Made by a program: the position numbers and the translations under genes
The notes under the pieces: model-generated
Database searches by the model: none
Told to the model about the DNA's origin: nothing
The model's input: only the letters and a program-made list of their open reading frames with translations
NCBI RefSeq assembly: GCF_001294455.1
Contig: NZ_LIKT01000008.1
Coordinates: 1-64,000 of the forward strand
DNA length: 64,000 nt
From: Phaeobacter sp. 11ANDIMAR09
Lineage (GTDB): Bacteria > Pseudomonadota > Alphaproteobacteria > Rhodobacterales > Rhodobacteraceae
Reading direction: 5' to 3'
Shown: positions 1 through 7,459 of the stretch, one piece after another
How positions within the stretch are numbered: the stretch's first letter is position 1
Layout: each line of letters begins with the position of its first letter

Positions 1-800
1 TCGGGGGGCAGGTCAGTTCGATACCGTCAAAAGGGTTTTCCCACGCGGTAAGCCTGAAGCGTTTTTTGCTATGGTTCAGCACGGCGTTCACGGTGTTCAT
101 GCGGCGCTCAATTGTCGAGATCGCATTTCCCTTGTCTCTCAGACTATCCCGGTAAGCATAGGCGTGGTCAAAGGACAGCGCTTCAAGGGAAGGGTTCTCT
201 AAGCCTATAGCCTCTTCAATCCCATTCAGAACAAGACCAACCTGCTTTGAAATATCCCTATAAGTTTCGGGCCTCTCGGTCCTTCAGATAGTTGTCAGCA
301 GCGTCTCTTAGGGTCACTGGAGGGCGCTCTATCCCTTTGAGCTTCGCCTCCAAAAGCACGTCAAAACTTGAGGGAGCTGGATTGTTCGCGAACTTTGCTC
401 CCAATTGCTGAGACGACAGTTTCTCGGCTTCCTTGCGGACCGCATCAGTGAAGTCCTGATACTTTCCTTGTTCAAGCTCTAAATCAACGGGCCCGATACG
501 TTTGTCTCGGGGGGTCGCAAGGCCATGCTCAATTGCCGCCTTCTGAGCGATCTCACATCTGATTTGTTCGGTGGAAACCTTTGAGCGTCTACCAGACATT
601 GCTTCATACTTGGCGTGAGCAACCTTCCAAGCTTCATAGATTTCGGCGGGATCTTTTGTACCAAGAGACCACTCCACAGCACTTTTTCCAAATACCCCTC
701 GAAGATCTTCAGGGACTCGCCTGCGATACTTGGCATTTGCTGTTGCTGTAGCGGGTTTGAGATGCGGTAAATCCAAGGCGATCCTCATGTACGCCACCAC
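1..800 (-). pseudogene. Frameshifted, edge-truncated tyrosine recombinase (phage/island integrase)
   Basis: From the start near 788-800 the minus strand encodes about 180 residues with the arm/DUF6538-like N-terminal segment typical of alphaproteobacterial island integrases (YRRRVPEDLR, then a Trp-Ser-Leu-Gly-Thr segment), and stops at 258-260. The next reading frame picks up directly with TYRDISKQVGLVLNG and continues to the window edge through a core-binding-like segment ending WENPFDGIE. Integrases have this order, so one indel between about 261 and 286 has split the gene; the shifted frame has its own stop at 284-286, which limits the site. The catalytic domain (R-H-R-Y) would lie left of position 1 and cannot be judged. 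A sequencing error is possible. It is separate from the serine recombinase at the other end of the island. Confidence 0.75.
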
Positions 801-868
801 AAAATGTGTAGCGTTTGTGTAGTGGTATGACCACTAACACCATGAAAATACTGTAATTTCAATGATAA

Positions 869-1009
869 ATGGTGCGGTCAGATGGAGTTTGTTCAAACTC
901 ATCTGACGATGAAGATAAACTCGATTTTGAAGAAGTATTTCAAGAGCTTGAGCGTTGGAACGATATCCTCAAAGATGACAAGAATATCTTGCGAGGGCCA
1001 CGCCCATGA
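869..1009 (+). CDS. Small acidic ORF (46 aa) coupled to mobC
   Basis: An ATG at 869 opens a 46-codon frame whose second half is acidic and helical (DFEEVFQELERWNDILKDD) and whose stop TGA overlaps the mobC ATG as ATGA. That overlap repeats the ATGA junction between mobC and the relaxase gene, which suggests translational coupling. No clear ribosome binding site precedes the ATG. Codons 4-13 carry a perfect-armed hairpin (877-907). I do not recognise the product. It may instead be a chance frame across the mobilisation control region. Confidence 0.4.
   Translation: MVRSDGVCSNSSDDEDKLDFEEVFQELERWNDILKDDKNILRGPRP
877..907. promoter_or_regulatory. Inverted repeat upstream of mobC; oriT or regulatory candidate
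   Basis: Arms GTCAGAT-G-GAGTTTG and CAAACTC-ATCTGAC pair over 14 bp with one extra G in the left arm and a TT centre. Mobilisation origins normally lie beside the relaxosome genes and contain such an inverted repeat next to the nick site. The position, 100 bp before mobC, fits oriT, but I cannot identify a nic sequence. A second dyad, AGTGGT-ATG-ACCACT (821-835), lies between the integrase and this site. Confidence 0.4.
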
Positions 1010-1362
1010 GCCGCCTCGCGCCGTTTTCATTAAGACTAACCCCAGAGGAACGCTATCAGCTTGAAGTTCAAGCTGGGGCAATGCCGCTGTCGTCATATAT
1101 CAAGTCCGTGGTTTTTGCCGCTGAAGCTCCCAAATATCGGAAGCGGCGCAAACCACCTGTTGCGGAGCAACAGCTCTTGGCTGAGGTTTTGGCGCGGCTT
1201 GGACAAACACGACAGGCAAGCAACCTCAACCAGATTGCCAAACACCTGAACCAAGGCACGCTGGTCGTTGATCCAGAACTGGAAGAAGACCTCAAACGTG
1301 CCGTGGCCGAAGTGGCGTGGATGCGGGCGACATTGATGGACGCTTTGGGGGTAAAATCATGA
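1006..1362 (+). CDS. mobC: MobC-like relaxosome accessory protein
   Basis: This 118-residue protein starts with a short beta strand and helix of ribbon-helix-helix type (FSLRLTPEERYQLEVQA, PLSSYIKSVVF) and has the C-terminal MobC signature SNLNQIAKHLNQG followed by a helical tail. MobC proteins bind oriT, help melt the DNA around nic and assist the relaxase. The gene sits directly before the relaxase gene with a 4-bp ATGA overlap (1359-1362), as expected for a mobilisation operon. Length matches the family. The ATG at 1006 overlaps the stop of a small upstream frame, so its translation may be coupled to that frame. Confidence 0.85.
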   Translation: MSRLAPFSLRLTPEERYQLEVQAGAMPLSSYIKSVVFAAEAPKYRKRRKPPVAEQQLLAEVLARLGQTRQASNLNQIAKHLNQGTLVVDPELEEDLKRAVAEVAWMRATLMDALGVKS

Positions 1363-2627
1363 TCCTCAAAGGTTCGCAAAGATCAGGTGCAAAGGCATTG
1401 GCTGATCATCTGATGAATGATCGTGACAATGATCATGTGTCATGCTTAGAGTTGCGAGATTTTTCAAGCAATCAACTTCATGGTGCACTCGCCGAGATGC
1501 ACGCAATTTCCAAGGCAACACAATGTAAGCAGTTTATGTTCTCCCTCAGTTTGAACCCACCAACAGATCACATCGCCACCGAACAAGACTTCCTTGAGGC
1601 AGCAGACCGCGCAGAACAACAACTGGGACTGAATGATCAGCCCCGTGCAATTGTCATGCATGAGAAAGAAGGCCGTCGCCACGCGCATGTGGTGTGGTCA
1701 CGTATCGATGCTGATGAAATGAAAGCGATCAATCTGCCCCATTTCAAAAACAAGCTGCGGGATTTGTCCCGCGATCTGTTTTTGGATCATGGGTGGCAAT
1801 TGCCTGATGGTCTGGCGACCTATGGGAACAAATCACCCCTGAACTTCACACTAGAAGAATGGCAACAGGCCAAACGCCAAGGGCTTGATCCGCGTGAGAT
1901 CAAACAGGCTTTCCAACAGGCATGGGAACGTTGTGACCGTCAGATAGGTTTCAAAAACGCCCTCGAAGATCGTGGGTATTTTTTAGCGCGTGGTGATCGG
2001 CGTGGATTTGTCGCCCTCGATGTTGATGGCAATGTTCACTCCATCGCCAAATGGACGAGCCTCAAAGCCAAAGACGTGAACGCCAAGCTTGGTTCGCCAA
2101 AAAGCCTACCATCAGTTGATGAAACACAATCCAATATTCGATCCAAGGTGTCGGATCAGATGCGCGGCTATATCGGTCAGATCAAAGACCGCCAAAACAG
2201 TGATCTTGATCCTCTGCGAGACGAGCTGCGGGACATGAACACAGCACACCATGATGAACGCCAGAAGCTCGATATTGGGCAAGACAAGCGTTGGGCCGAA
2301 GAAACCAAAGCTCGCTCTGATCTGTTGAACAAAGGCCTACGTGGCCTGTTTGACCGTCTCACTGGCAAAGGAAAATCCATTCGGCAGCAAAACGAGATGG
2401 ATGCCCGCAAGGCCGCACAACGTGACCAGAAACAACGTGACTTCATGGTCGTGGAACAAATCAAGGAGCGGCGTTCTTTGCAGCGAGAGTTTCAAAAAAT
2501 CCGATACAAACACATGAAGGAACGCAGCTTGGTCGCTCAGAAAATCAGACAGGCGCTCAAGGTTAATCAATCACAATCACACCAATTCGAACGGTCCCGC
2601 AATCGCGGACCTGATCTTTCAATTTAA
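1359..2627 (+). CDS. Relaxase / mobilisation nuclease (MobA/VirD2-type)
   Basis: The preferred start is the ATG at 1359, overlapping the mobC stop; the protein begins MILKGSQRSG, the usual opening of this relaxase family, and has 422 residues. The nuclease domain occupies about residues 1-150, with the metal-binding histidine cluster HEKEGRRHAH at 101-110 and FSLSLNPP at 61-68. The rest is a basic helical region (residues 300-420) of the kind that contacts DNA and the coupling protein. Relaxases nick oriT and lead the strand into a recipient. The first tyrosine is only at residue 155, so the usual N-terminal nucleophile is absent; His26 in DNDHV is a possible substitute (inference). The coupling protein gene follows 17 bp downstream. 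Confidence 0.9.
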   Translation: MILKGSQRSGAKALADHLMNDRDNDHVSCLELRDFSSNQLHGALAEMHAISKATQCKQFMFSLSLNPPTDHIATEQDFLEAADRAEQQLGLNDQPRAIVMHEKEGRRHAHVVWSRIDADEMKAINLPHFKNKLRDLSRDLFLDHGWQLPDGLATYGNKSPLNFTLEEWQQAKRQGLDPREIKQAFQQAWERCDRQIGFKNALEDRGYFLARGDRRGFVALDVDGNVHSIAKWTSLKAKDVNAKLGSPKSLPSVDETQSNIRSKVSDQMRGYIGQIKDRQNSDLDPLRDELRDMNTAHHDERQKLDIGQDKRWAEETKARSDLLNKGLRGLFDRLTGKGKSIRQQNEMDARKAAQRDQKQRDFMVVEQIKERRSLQREFQKIRYKHMKERSLVAQKIRQALKVNQSQSHQFERSRNRGPDLSI

Positions 2628-2644
2628 ACATTTCGGGGGAATTT

Positions 2645-4495
2645 ATGTCTCGTCAATATCAAGTAATCTACGCGTGCGTCACATTGACGTTCGCGCTTTT
2701 TTGCATAGCTGATCAGGCGTCGGCACAAAGCCTTTTTGCTGACAACGGTTATGAACGACAACAGGCTATGGGCTTAACGCTTGCTCGGCTCTTCTTTGTC
2801 GTGATTTGCGTTGGACTGGGCTTTGGTATCGGTTGGTTGATTTCACCACGCAGTCGAGAGCTACGCCGTATCGGTTTCTTCATCGTTGCTGGGCTTTTTG
2901 GATTGGTCGCGATTTTCAACAACGGCGTTCTTGGATGGAGCGCCGCTTGGATATTTGCCGTTGTCGGTTTCTTCGTTGGCGTATTTTTCTGGGCGCGTTC
3001 TTCTGTTTCGTCCATCATGAAAATGCCCGATACTTTCGGGTCCAGCCGTTGGGCCACCTCGAAAGATATGGAGGAATCAGGTTTTTTGGAAAACGGTGGC
3101 CTCTACATCGGTGAATTTGCAAAAGGCGAAGAGCTTAGCTCAATTGAATACAACGGAGATCGGCACCTGCTGACTGTCGCTCCAACTCGATCTGGCAAAG
3201 GTACCAGTCAGATCATTCCAAACCTGCTTTCTTACGCTGGATCAGTCGTCGTTATCGACCCTAAGGGCGAAAATGCGATGATCACCGCCAAAGCCAGAAA
3301 AGATGCAGGATTCGAAGTTCACGTGGTTGACCCATGGGGCATTGTCGAAGCCGATGGTATCGAAACATCGTCGTTTAACCCGCTGGACTGGCTCGATCCG
3401 ACAGACAACGAAATCACCGAAAACTCGATGATCTTGGCTGACGCTCTCGTGATGGCTGAAAACCACAATGACAGTTTCTGGAACGAAGAAGCCAAGGCCC
3501 TGCTGCAAGGTCTGCTGCTATATGTTGCCTCTGATGCTGAGGAAGACGGTCAGAGGCATCTTGGGCGGGTCAGAGAGATTTTGGTGTCTGGCAAAGATGA
3601 GCTGAACAAGATTTTTGCCAAAATGGCAAAATCAGATCATCACATGATTGCCAGCACGGGCAACCGCTGTTTGCAAAAGGAAGACAAACTCCTATCAAAT
3701 GTTCTAGCTTCGGCTCAGGCACAGACCCATTTCTTGGACAGTGAGTACCTTCGTGAAAATATGAAGATCTCTAGCTTCAAGTTCGAGGATTTGAAAACTA
3801 AGCCAATGACAATCTACTTGGTTCTTCCTGCTGATCGCTTGAACACATTTAGCCGCTGGCTTCGCCTCCTTGTGCAGCAAGCCATCACGGTAAATGCTCG
3901 AAATATCCAGACTAAGCCAGAGAAACCAGTGTTGTTCATCTTGGATGAATTTGCAGCGCTTGGCCGTCTGAGCATGGTCGAGCAAGCCTATGGCCTCATG
4001 GCGGGATTTGGGATGCAGCTTTGGGCCATTGTTCAAGATGTGAGCCAGTTGGAACGTATCTACGACAAAGGTTGGCAGTCGTTCATCGCCAACGCTGGCA
4101 TGGTGAATTACTTCGGTTCAACAGATCAAAGAACCGCTGAATATTTCTCTTCACTGTGCGGGGAGCAGACCGTTTGGAATCTTAGTACTGCGTTGTCACA
4201 TGCTGTCGGTCAGGCTTTTGGTCAGCAAGGGCAAAGCGGTACGAGTACCAGCACAACAACATCAAACGCCGCACTAACCCAGCGTAAGTTGGCCTTCCCC
4301 GATGAACTGATGCGTATGACCGACCGCTTACAGATTATTCTGATGGAAAATGTGCACCCGATCATAGGCATTAAACACTACTGGTTTGAGAACGAGCGTT
4401 TGAAAGCACTCGGCGTCAATCTCCATGATCAAGAGGCGACCATAACTCCTGCATCCGTAGAAGAAGTTTTGAACGAGGAACAAAGCCATGAGTGA
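2645..4495 (+). CDS. Type IV coupling protein (VirD4/TraG family)
   Basis: The product, 616 aa, has a hydrophobic N-terminus with a signal-like first segment and three further membrane spans within residues 45-118, then a cytoplasmic ATPase. Walker A APTRSGKGTS lies at about 179-188 and Walker B FILDEFAAL near residue 425. Coupling proteins dock the relaxase-DNA complex to a type IV secretion channel. A GGGGGA ribosome binding site precedes the ATG. It follows the relaxase gene in one operon. No VirB-type channel genes are visible, so the element probably borrows a channel from another conjugative element. Family assignment is secure; the partner channel is unknown. Confidence 0.93.
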   Translation: MSRQYQVIYACVTLTFALFCIADQASAQSLFADNGYERQQAMGLTLARLFFVVICVGLGFGIGWLISPRSRELRRIGFFIVAGLFGLVAIFNNGVLGWSAAWIFAVVGFFVGVFFWARSSVSSIMKMPDTFGSSRWATSKDMEESGFLENGGLYIGEFAKGEELSSIEYNGDRHLLTVAPTRSGKGTSQIIPNLLSYAGSVVVIDPKGENAMITAKARKDAGFEVHVVDPWGIVEADGIETSSFNPLDWLDPTDNEITENSMILADALVMAENHNDSFWNEEAKALLQGLLLYVASDAEEDGQRHLGRVREILVSGKDELNKIFAKMAKSDHHMIASTGNRCLQKEDKLLSNVLASAQAQTHFLDSEYLRENMKISSFKFEDLKTKPMTIYLVLPADRLNTFSRWLRLLVQQAITVNARNIQTKPEKPVLFILDEFAALGRLSMVEQAYGLMAGFGMQLWAIVQDVSQLERIYDKGWQSFIANAGMVNYFGSTDQRTAEYFSSLCGEQTVWNLSTALSHAVGQAFGQQGQSGTSTSTTTSNAALTQRKLAFPDELMRMTDRLQIILMENVHPIIGIKHYWFENERLKALGVNLHDQEATITPASVEEVLNEEQSHE

Positions 4496-5015
4496 CGATC
4501 CAAAAAACAAGGTTCTGAGCACCGAGTTTAACCAAGAGGTGTTTGATGAAGAAAAAGTCGTTGCTGAAAAAGGCAATGTTGGGCGAAAACTGACCCCAAA
4601 AGAGTACTTAATCTTATTTGAGCCTGAACTTGCACCAACTGGGCATATTGGCGTTCAGCGCGACTTGCCTTCAAACCCAGAGCATCAAGCTGAGGAAACC
4701 CCTATTGATCTACATGGTCATGATTTATCTCTCGAAGACACAGAGCATGGCTATTTAATTCAAATGAGGATTGAGGATGAACCAAGCGAAAAGGGTTTGG
4801 AGGGTGGGCGCATTTCGCGCCTAACCCTTGTCGCAGGCGAGCGTGATCCCAAAAACATCAAAGCGCATTTTGATGACGGAGAATGGAAAAAGCCACCTTC
4901 GACCTTTCTTGAAAAGCAGATCGTGATGGAAAAACGTGAAGAATATAACCGGACAGAGCAGGAAGTGGAAAATCCAGATCGCGGGCAAGATCCAGACAAT
5001 GATCTGGACCTATAA
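4488..5015 (+). CDS. Hypothetical acidic protein of the mobilisation operon
   Basis: The ATG at 4488 lies inside the end of the coupling-protein gene (8-bp overlap), so translation is probably coupled. The 175-residue product is hydrophilic and acidic, without membrane segments or signal peptide, and ends in a charged tail (PDRGQDPDNDLDL). The middle contains a 'GRISRLTLVAGERDP' stretch that may form beta structure. I do not recognise a family. Its place after the relaxase and coupling protein suggests an accessory role in DNA transfer, but nothing in the sequence proves it. Confidence 0.7.
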   Translation: MSDDPKNKVLSTEFNQEVFDEEKVVAEKGNVGRKLTPKEYLILFEPELAPTGHIGVQRDLPSNPEHQAEETPIDLHGHDLSLEDTEHGYLIQMRIEDEPSEKGLEGGRISRLTLVAGERDPKNIKAHFDDGEWKKPPSTFLEKQIVMEKREEYNRTEQEVENPDRGQDPDNDLDL

Positions 5016-5051
5016 CACTTTGCATTTAAAGTGAAAAAGTAGTAATTTATT

Positions 5052-5390
5052 GTGGTGAAACATCAAAATACAAGACTTACTCACGGAAGTGAATTAATTG
5101 GGCGCAAACTTAAGAACTGCTTCGGTATTGAAGAGATAGCAGTCATACCACGCTATAGCTGGCGGTACTATGACTGGTGTGTTGAACAAGGCTTCGACAT
5201 GGAAGCTTGGATTAAAGGCGCCGACGAGGTGCGGGCCCCTCAATTAAATTTTAGCGAAAACATTGAAGTTGTTCTTTGGGCAGACGAATGCAAACGGTTC
5301 CATCGAGGCGAGCTCGTACCGCCTTGGAAAGAGCCAGAGGGTTGCGTAGATTATATTGAAGATCGCATAAAGAAAGGAAAACCTATTTAG
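5052..5390 (+). CDS. Hypothetical protein, 112 aa
   Basis: The frame begins with GTG at 5052 or 5055 and encodes a soluble, mixed-charge protein rich in aromatic residues (SWRYYDWCVEQGFDMEAWIKGAD). No known motif is recognised; the N-terminal part could be a small DNA-binding or toxin-antitoxin-like fold, which is a guess. It ends in a 4-bp tail-to-tail overlap with the shortened resolvase gene (stop codons at 5387-5390). Base composition matches the surrounding island. No ribosome binding site stands out. Confidence 0.55.
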   Translation: MVKHQNTRLTHGSELIGRKLKNCFGIEEIAVIPRYSWRYYDWCVEQGFDMEAWIKGADEVRAPQLNFSENIEVVLWADECKRFHRGELVPPWKEPEGCVDYIEDRIKKGKPI

Positions 5391-5896
5391 CGAACTTCAA
5401 ACTGTTCAAGCTCATCCAAGGCTTTATCCATGGTTTTTGACAATTTAGGCCTACCCACATGTACGCCGCGTGCTTTAGCTGCGGCCATACCAGCCTTGGT
5501 GCGTTCGGATATTAGGCTGCGTTCATATTCGGCAAAGACTGCAAGCTGTCCATAGAGCATGCGCCCAACGGCTGTCGTGGTGTCGATCCCCTGAGTGATA
5601 GCCTGAAAGTCCACACTACGATCTCTCAAGTCGCTGAGTAATTGAAGCAAGTGGATGGTTGATCGTCCCAGTCTATCTAACTTCCAGACGACCAGCGTGT
5701 CGCCCGCTTCAAGGCTGTCGAGCATATCATCCAAACCACATCGTTTTGTGATCGCGCCAGAGACGCCGTGATCCCCATAAATCACCTTGCATCCTGCCGC
5801 TTTTAGGGCATCGATTTGCAAGTTTTCGCTTTGGTCTTTGTCGGATACGCGAACATAGCCGATCTTGCGCCCCTTGGGTTTTGTGTCTTCGTTCAT
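5387..5896 (-). CDS. Small serine resolvase/invertase lacking its C-terminal HTH
   Basis: Starting at the ATG at 5896 (an in-frame ATG at 5941 is less likely), the protein shows the serine recombinase catalytic domain: nucleophile Ser18 in GYVRVSDKDQ, the VVWKLDRLGRS motif, and AVFAEYERSLISERTKAG on the long E helix. Members of this family continue after a GRPKL linker with a ~45-residue helix-turn-helix domain; here the protein stops about 18 residues after the linker, at EQFEVR. It has 169 residues and cannot contain a full DNA-binding domain, so it may be truncated or inactive. It faces away from the membrane-protein gene; the gap between them holds two identical palindromic sites (5960-6093). 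Confidence 0.8.
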   Translation of the reverse strand: MNEDTKPKGRKIGYVRVSDKDQSENLQIDALKAAGCKVIYGDHGVSGAITKRCGLDDMLDSLEAGDTLVVWKLDRLGRSTIHLLQLLSDLRDRSVDFQAITQGIDTTTAVGRMLYGQLAVFAEYERSLISERTKAGMAAAKARGVHVGRPKLSKTMDKALDELEQFEVR

Positions 5897-5959
5897 GCCT
5901 TGATCGTAGCAGGCAAAATTCTTCTCACAATTGGGTTTCATGGCCGTTTCTCCGTTGCA

Positions 5960-6093
5960 AAAAGGGTTCCCTTTTCAAGCCCGCTTGGGTGAACGGTTTC
6001 AGCGTAATCAGCCTTAGAAATTTCCTGTGGAAAACAAGGGTTGGGTGACTTTGCTGGCGTGATGTGGCATCTCTATCAAAAGGGAACCCTTTT
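5960..6093. promoter_or_regulatory. Pair of 16-bp palindromic sites between resolvase and membrane-protein genes
   Basis: AAAAGGGTTCCCTTTT at 5960-5975 and its reverse complement AAAAGGGAACCCTTTT at 6078-6093 lie 118 bp apart in the divergent intergenic region. Each is itself a dyad (AAAAGGG/CCCTTTT around a 2-bp centre). Two equivalent sites beside a resolvase gene suggest a resolvase recombination/binding region or operators that regulate both genes. Which of these applies cannot be told from sequence alone. Confidence 0.6.
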
Positions 6094-6121
6094 GAGCTTC
6101 GCGCGTCTCGGAGTTTCGAAA

Positions 6122-6715
6122 ATGTCCCTGAGCACCTCAGATCTAGCGCCCAGCCGAGACGGTAAATCCAGCTTTGGTGTATTCTTCACAACTGCGGTAT
6201 TGCTAACGCTGTGCCTCTGGTATTGGATGTTCAACGCCCTCGACGGATTAACATTTTTCGTGCTGTTTTGGTTTACGCCCATCGCTGGTGGTTTGATCGC
6301 CGTTCCAACACTCATTGCCCCAGAAAAGCTGTCTTGGCTTATCGCAGCGGGGCTTGTTGTTCTGGTCAACGTAGTTGGCGCAAATGGCAAGCAAATTGGA
6401 AAGCACATGGTTCGTCAATCACAAGCGGCAACCATTGAACGCCTCGAAACTCAGATGGCTAATTTCACACCGACGCATTTCGTATCGGGTGAATTTGCCG
6501 TGATCGAAAACCGTCCGCGCTCTTCGAATTCAACAGCCAGTGCACGTCTGCTGCATGGGGACTGCGTTCAGTTGCTGGAAATGTTTGTAAATAATGGCTC
6601 GTATTCTAGCGTTATCGTGTCCAACGTAGATGGGAAGCGCTACATTTACGCTCCGCACCTCACGCGCTTAGGCAATGGGCAATCATGCGATGCAAGCCAT
6701 CGGCTTGTGAATTGA
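6122..6715 (+). CDS. Putative inner-membrane protein, unknown function
   Basis: The start at 6122 is preferred over an upstream one at 6041 because a GGAG ribosome binding site lies at 6109-6112. The 197-residue product has three hydrophobic segments in the first ~85 residues (around VFFTTAVLLTLCLWYW, FFVLFWFTPIAGGLI and WLIAAGLVVLVNVV), then a soluble C-terminal part of about 110 residues. No motif is recognised. One palindromic site (6078-6093) ends about 30 bp before the start and could be its operator. It is convergent with ardA. Confidence 0.65.
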   Translation: MSLSTSDLAPSRDGKSSFGVFFTTAVLLTLCLWYWMFNALDGLTFFVLFWFTPIAGGLIAVPTLIAPEKLSWLIAAGLVVLVNVVGANGKQIGKHMVRQSQAATIERLETQMANFTPTHFVSGEFAVIENRPRSSNSTASARLLHGDCVQLLEMFVNNGSYSSVIVSNVDGKRYIYAPHLTRLGNGQSCDASHRLVN

Positions 6716-6731
6716 TTGCTATCGGGCAGCG

Positions 6732-7238
6732 TCATGCCGCCCGATAGATCAGTTTTCCCCCTGCAACTTCTGTCTCGGTGTAATCCATAGCCAGATCATA
6801 GGCGATGGCGTCCATGTCGATGTAGTTGGCCAGATGCTCTGGAATTTCACCGAACAGGCCTTCATCAACAAACTGCTCCGCCAGTTCCTTCATGCTGTCC
6901 ACGTGATAGATATCAACGTCAAAATCCGATGGTGAAACGCTATCAGGATCAAAGCTGTATCCTGCCTCTCCAACAGCAACGACAAACACCGTTTTCCCGT
7001 GATCGCCCCAGATTTCACAGGCCTCAAAATACTGCCCGATGTTGGCTTGATTTATCCCCCACGCTTTAGCCAAATCACAGTCAATATGATCCCCATCAAT
7101 GAACTGAATTTCGTATTCTTCGACGGGATCGCCGTAGTCATTGAGGTTGCTGTTCGCCTTTTTGGCATAGTCTTCAAGGCTCTCAAAATAGAAACCATTG
7201 GCGGAAATATCATACGGTTGGGCGTGTAGTTGCGGCAT
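6732..7238 (-). CDS. ardA: ArdA antirestriction protein
   Basis: From the ATG at 7238, preceded by GGAG eight bases upstream, the gene encodes 168 residues, very acidic (many Asp/Glu), as expected for a B-form DNA mimic. Family hallmarks are the GDPVEEYEIQF and EIWGDHG segments in the first half and the C-terminal PEHLANYIDMDAIAYDL motif. ArdA occupies the DNA-binding groove of type I restriction-modification enzymes and so protects incoming mobile DNA. This fits its place next to mobilisation genes. A longer frame to 7352 is open but lacks a better start. Confidence 0.92.
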   Translation of the reverse strand: MPQLHAQPYDISANGFYFESLEDYAKKANSNLNDYGDPVEEYEIQFIDGDHIDCDLAKAWGINQANIGQYFEACEIWGDHGKTVFVVAVGEAGYSFDPDSVSPSDFDVDIYHVDSMKELAEQFVDEGLFGEIPEHLANYIDMDAIAYDLAMDYTETEVAGGKLIYRAA

Positions 7239-7459
7239 TGTCTTGTCTCCTCTTCTTTGTTCTGACGGGTTGCGCATGCAACCGTCTGGCTTCCGCCGAG
7301 GAGCGGGGGTGCAAGGATCAAAGGTGCCGAAGGCAGGACCAGAGCCACGCACAGGTGCAGCACCGCGAACAGAGCATGGCGAGGACCCACCCTTTGATCC
7401 GCGTGGGGGCAGCCGCCCTAGTTGTCATGGGGGTATCCAGCAAAGAGCTTTCAGAAAAA

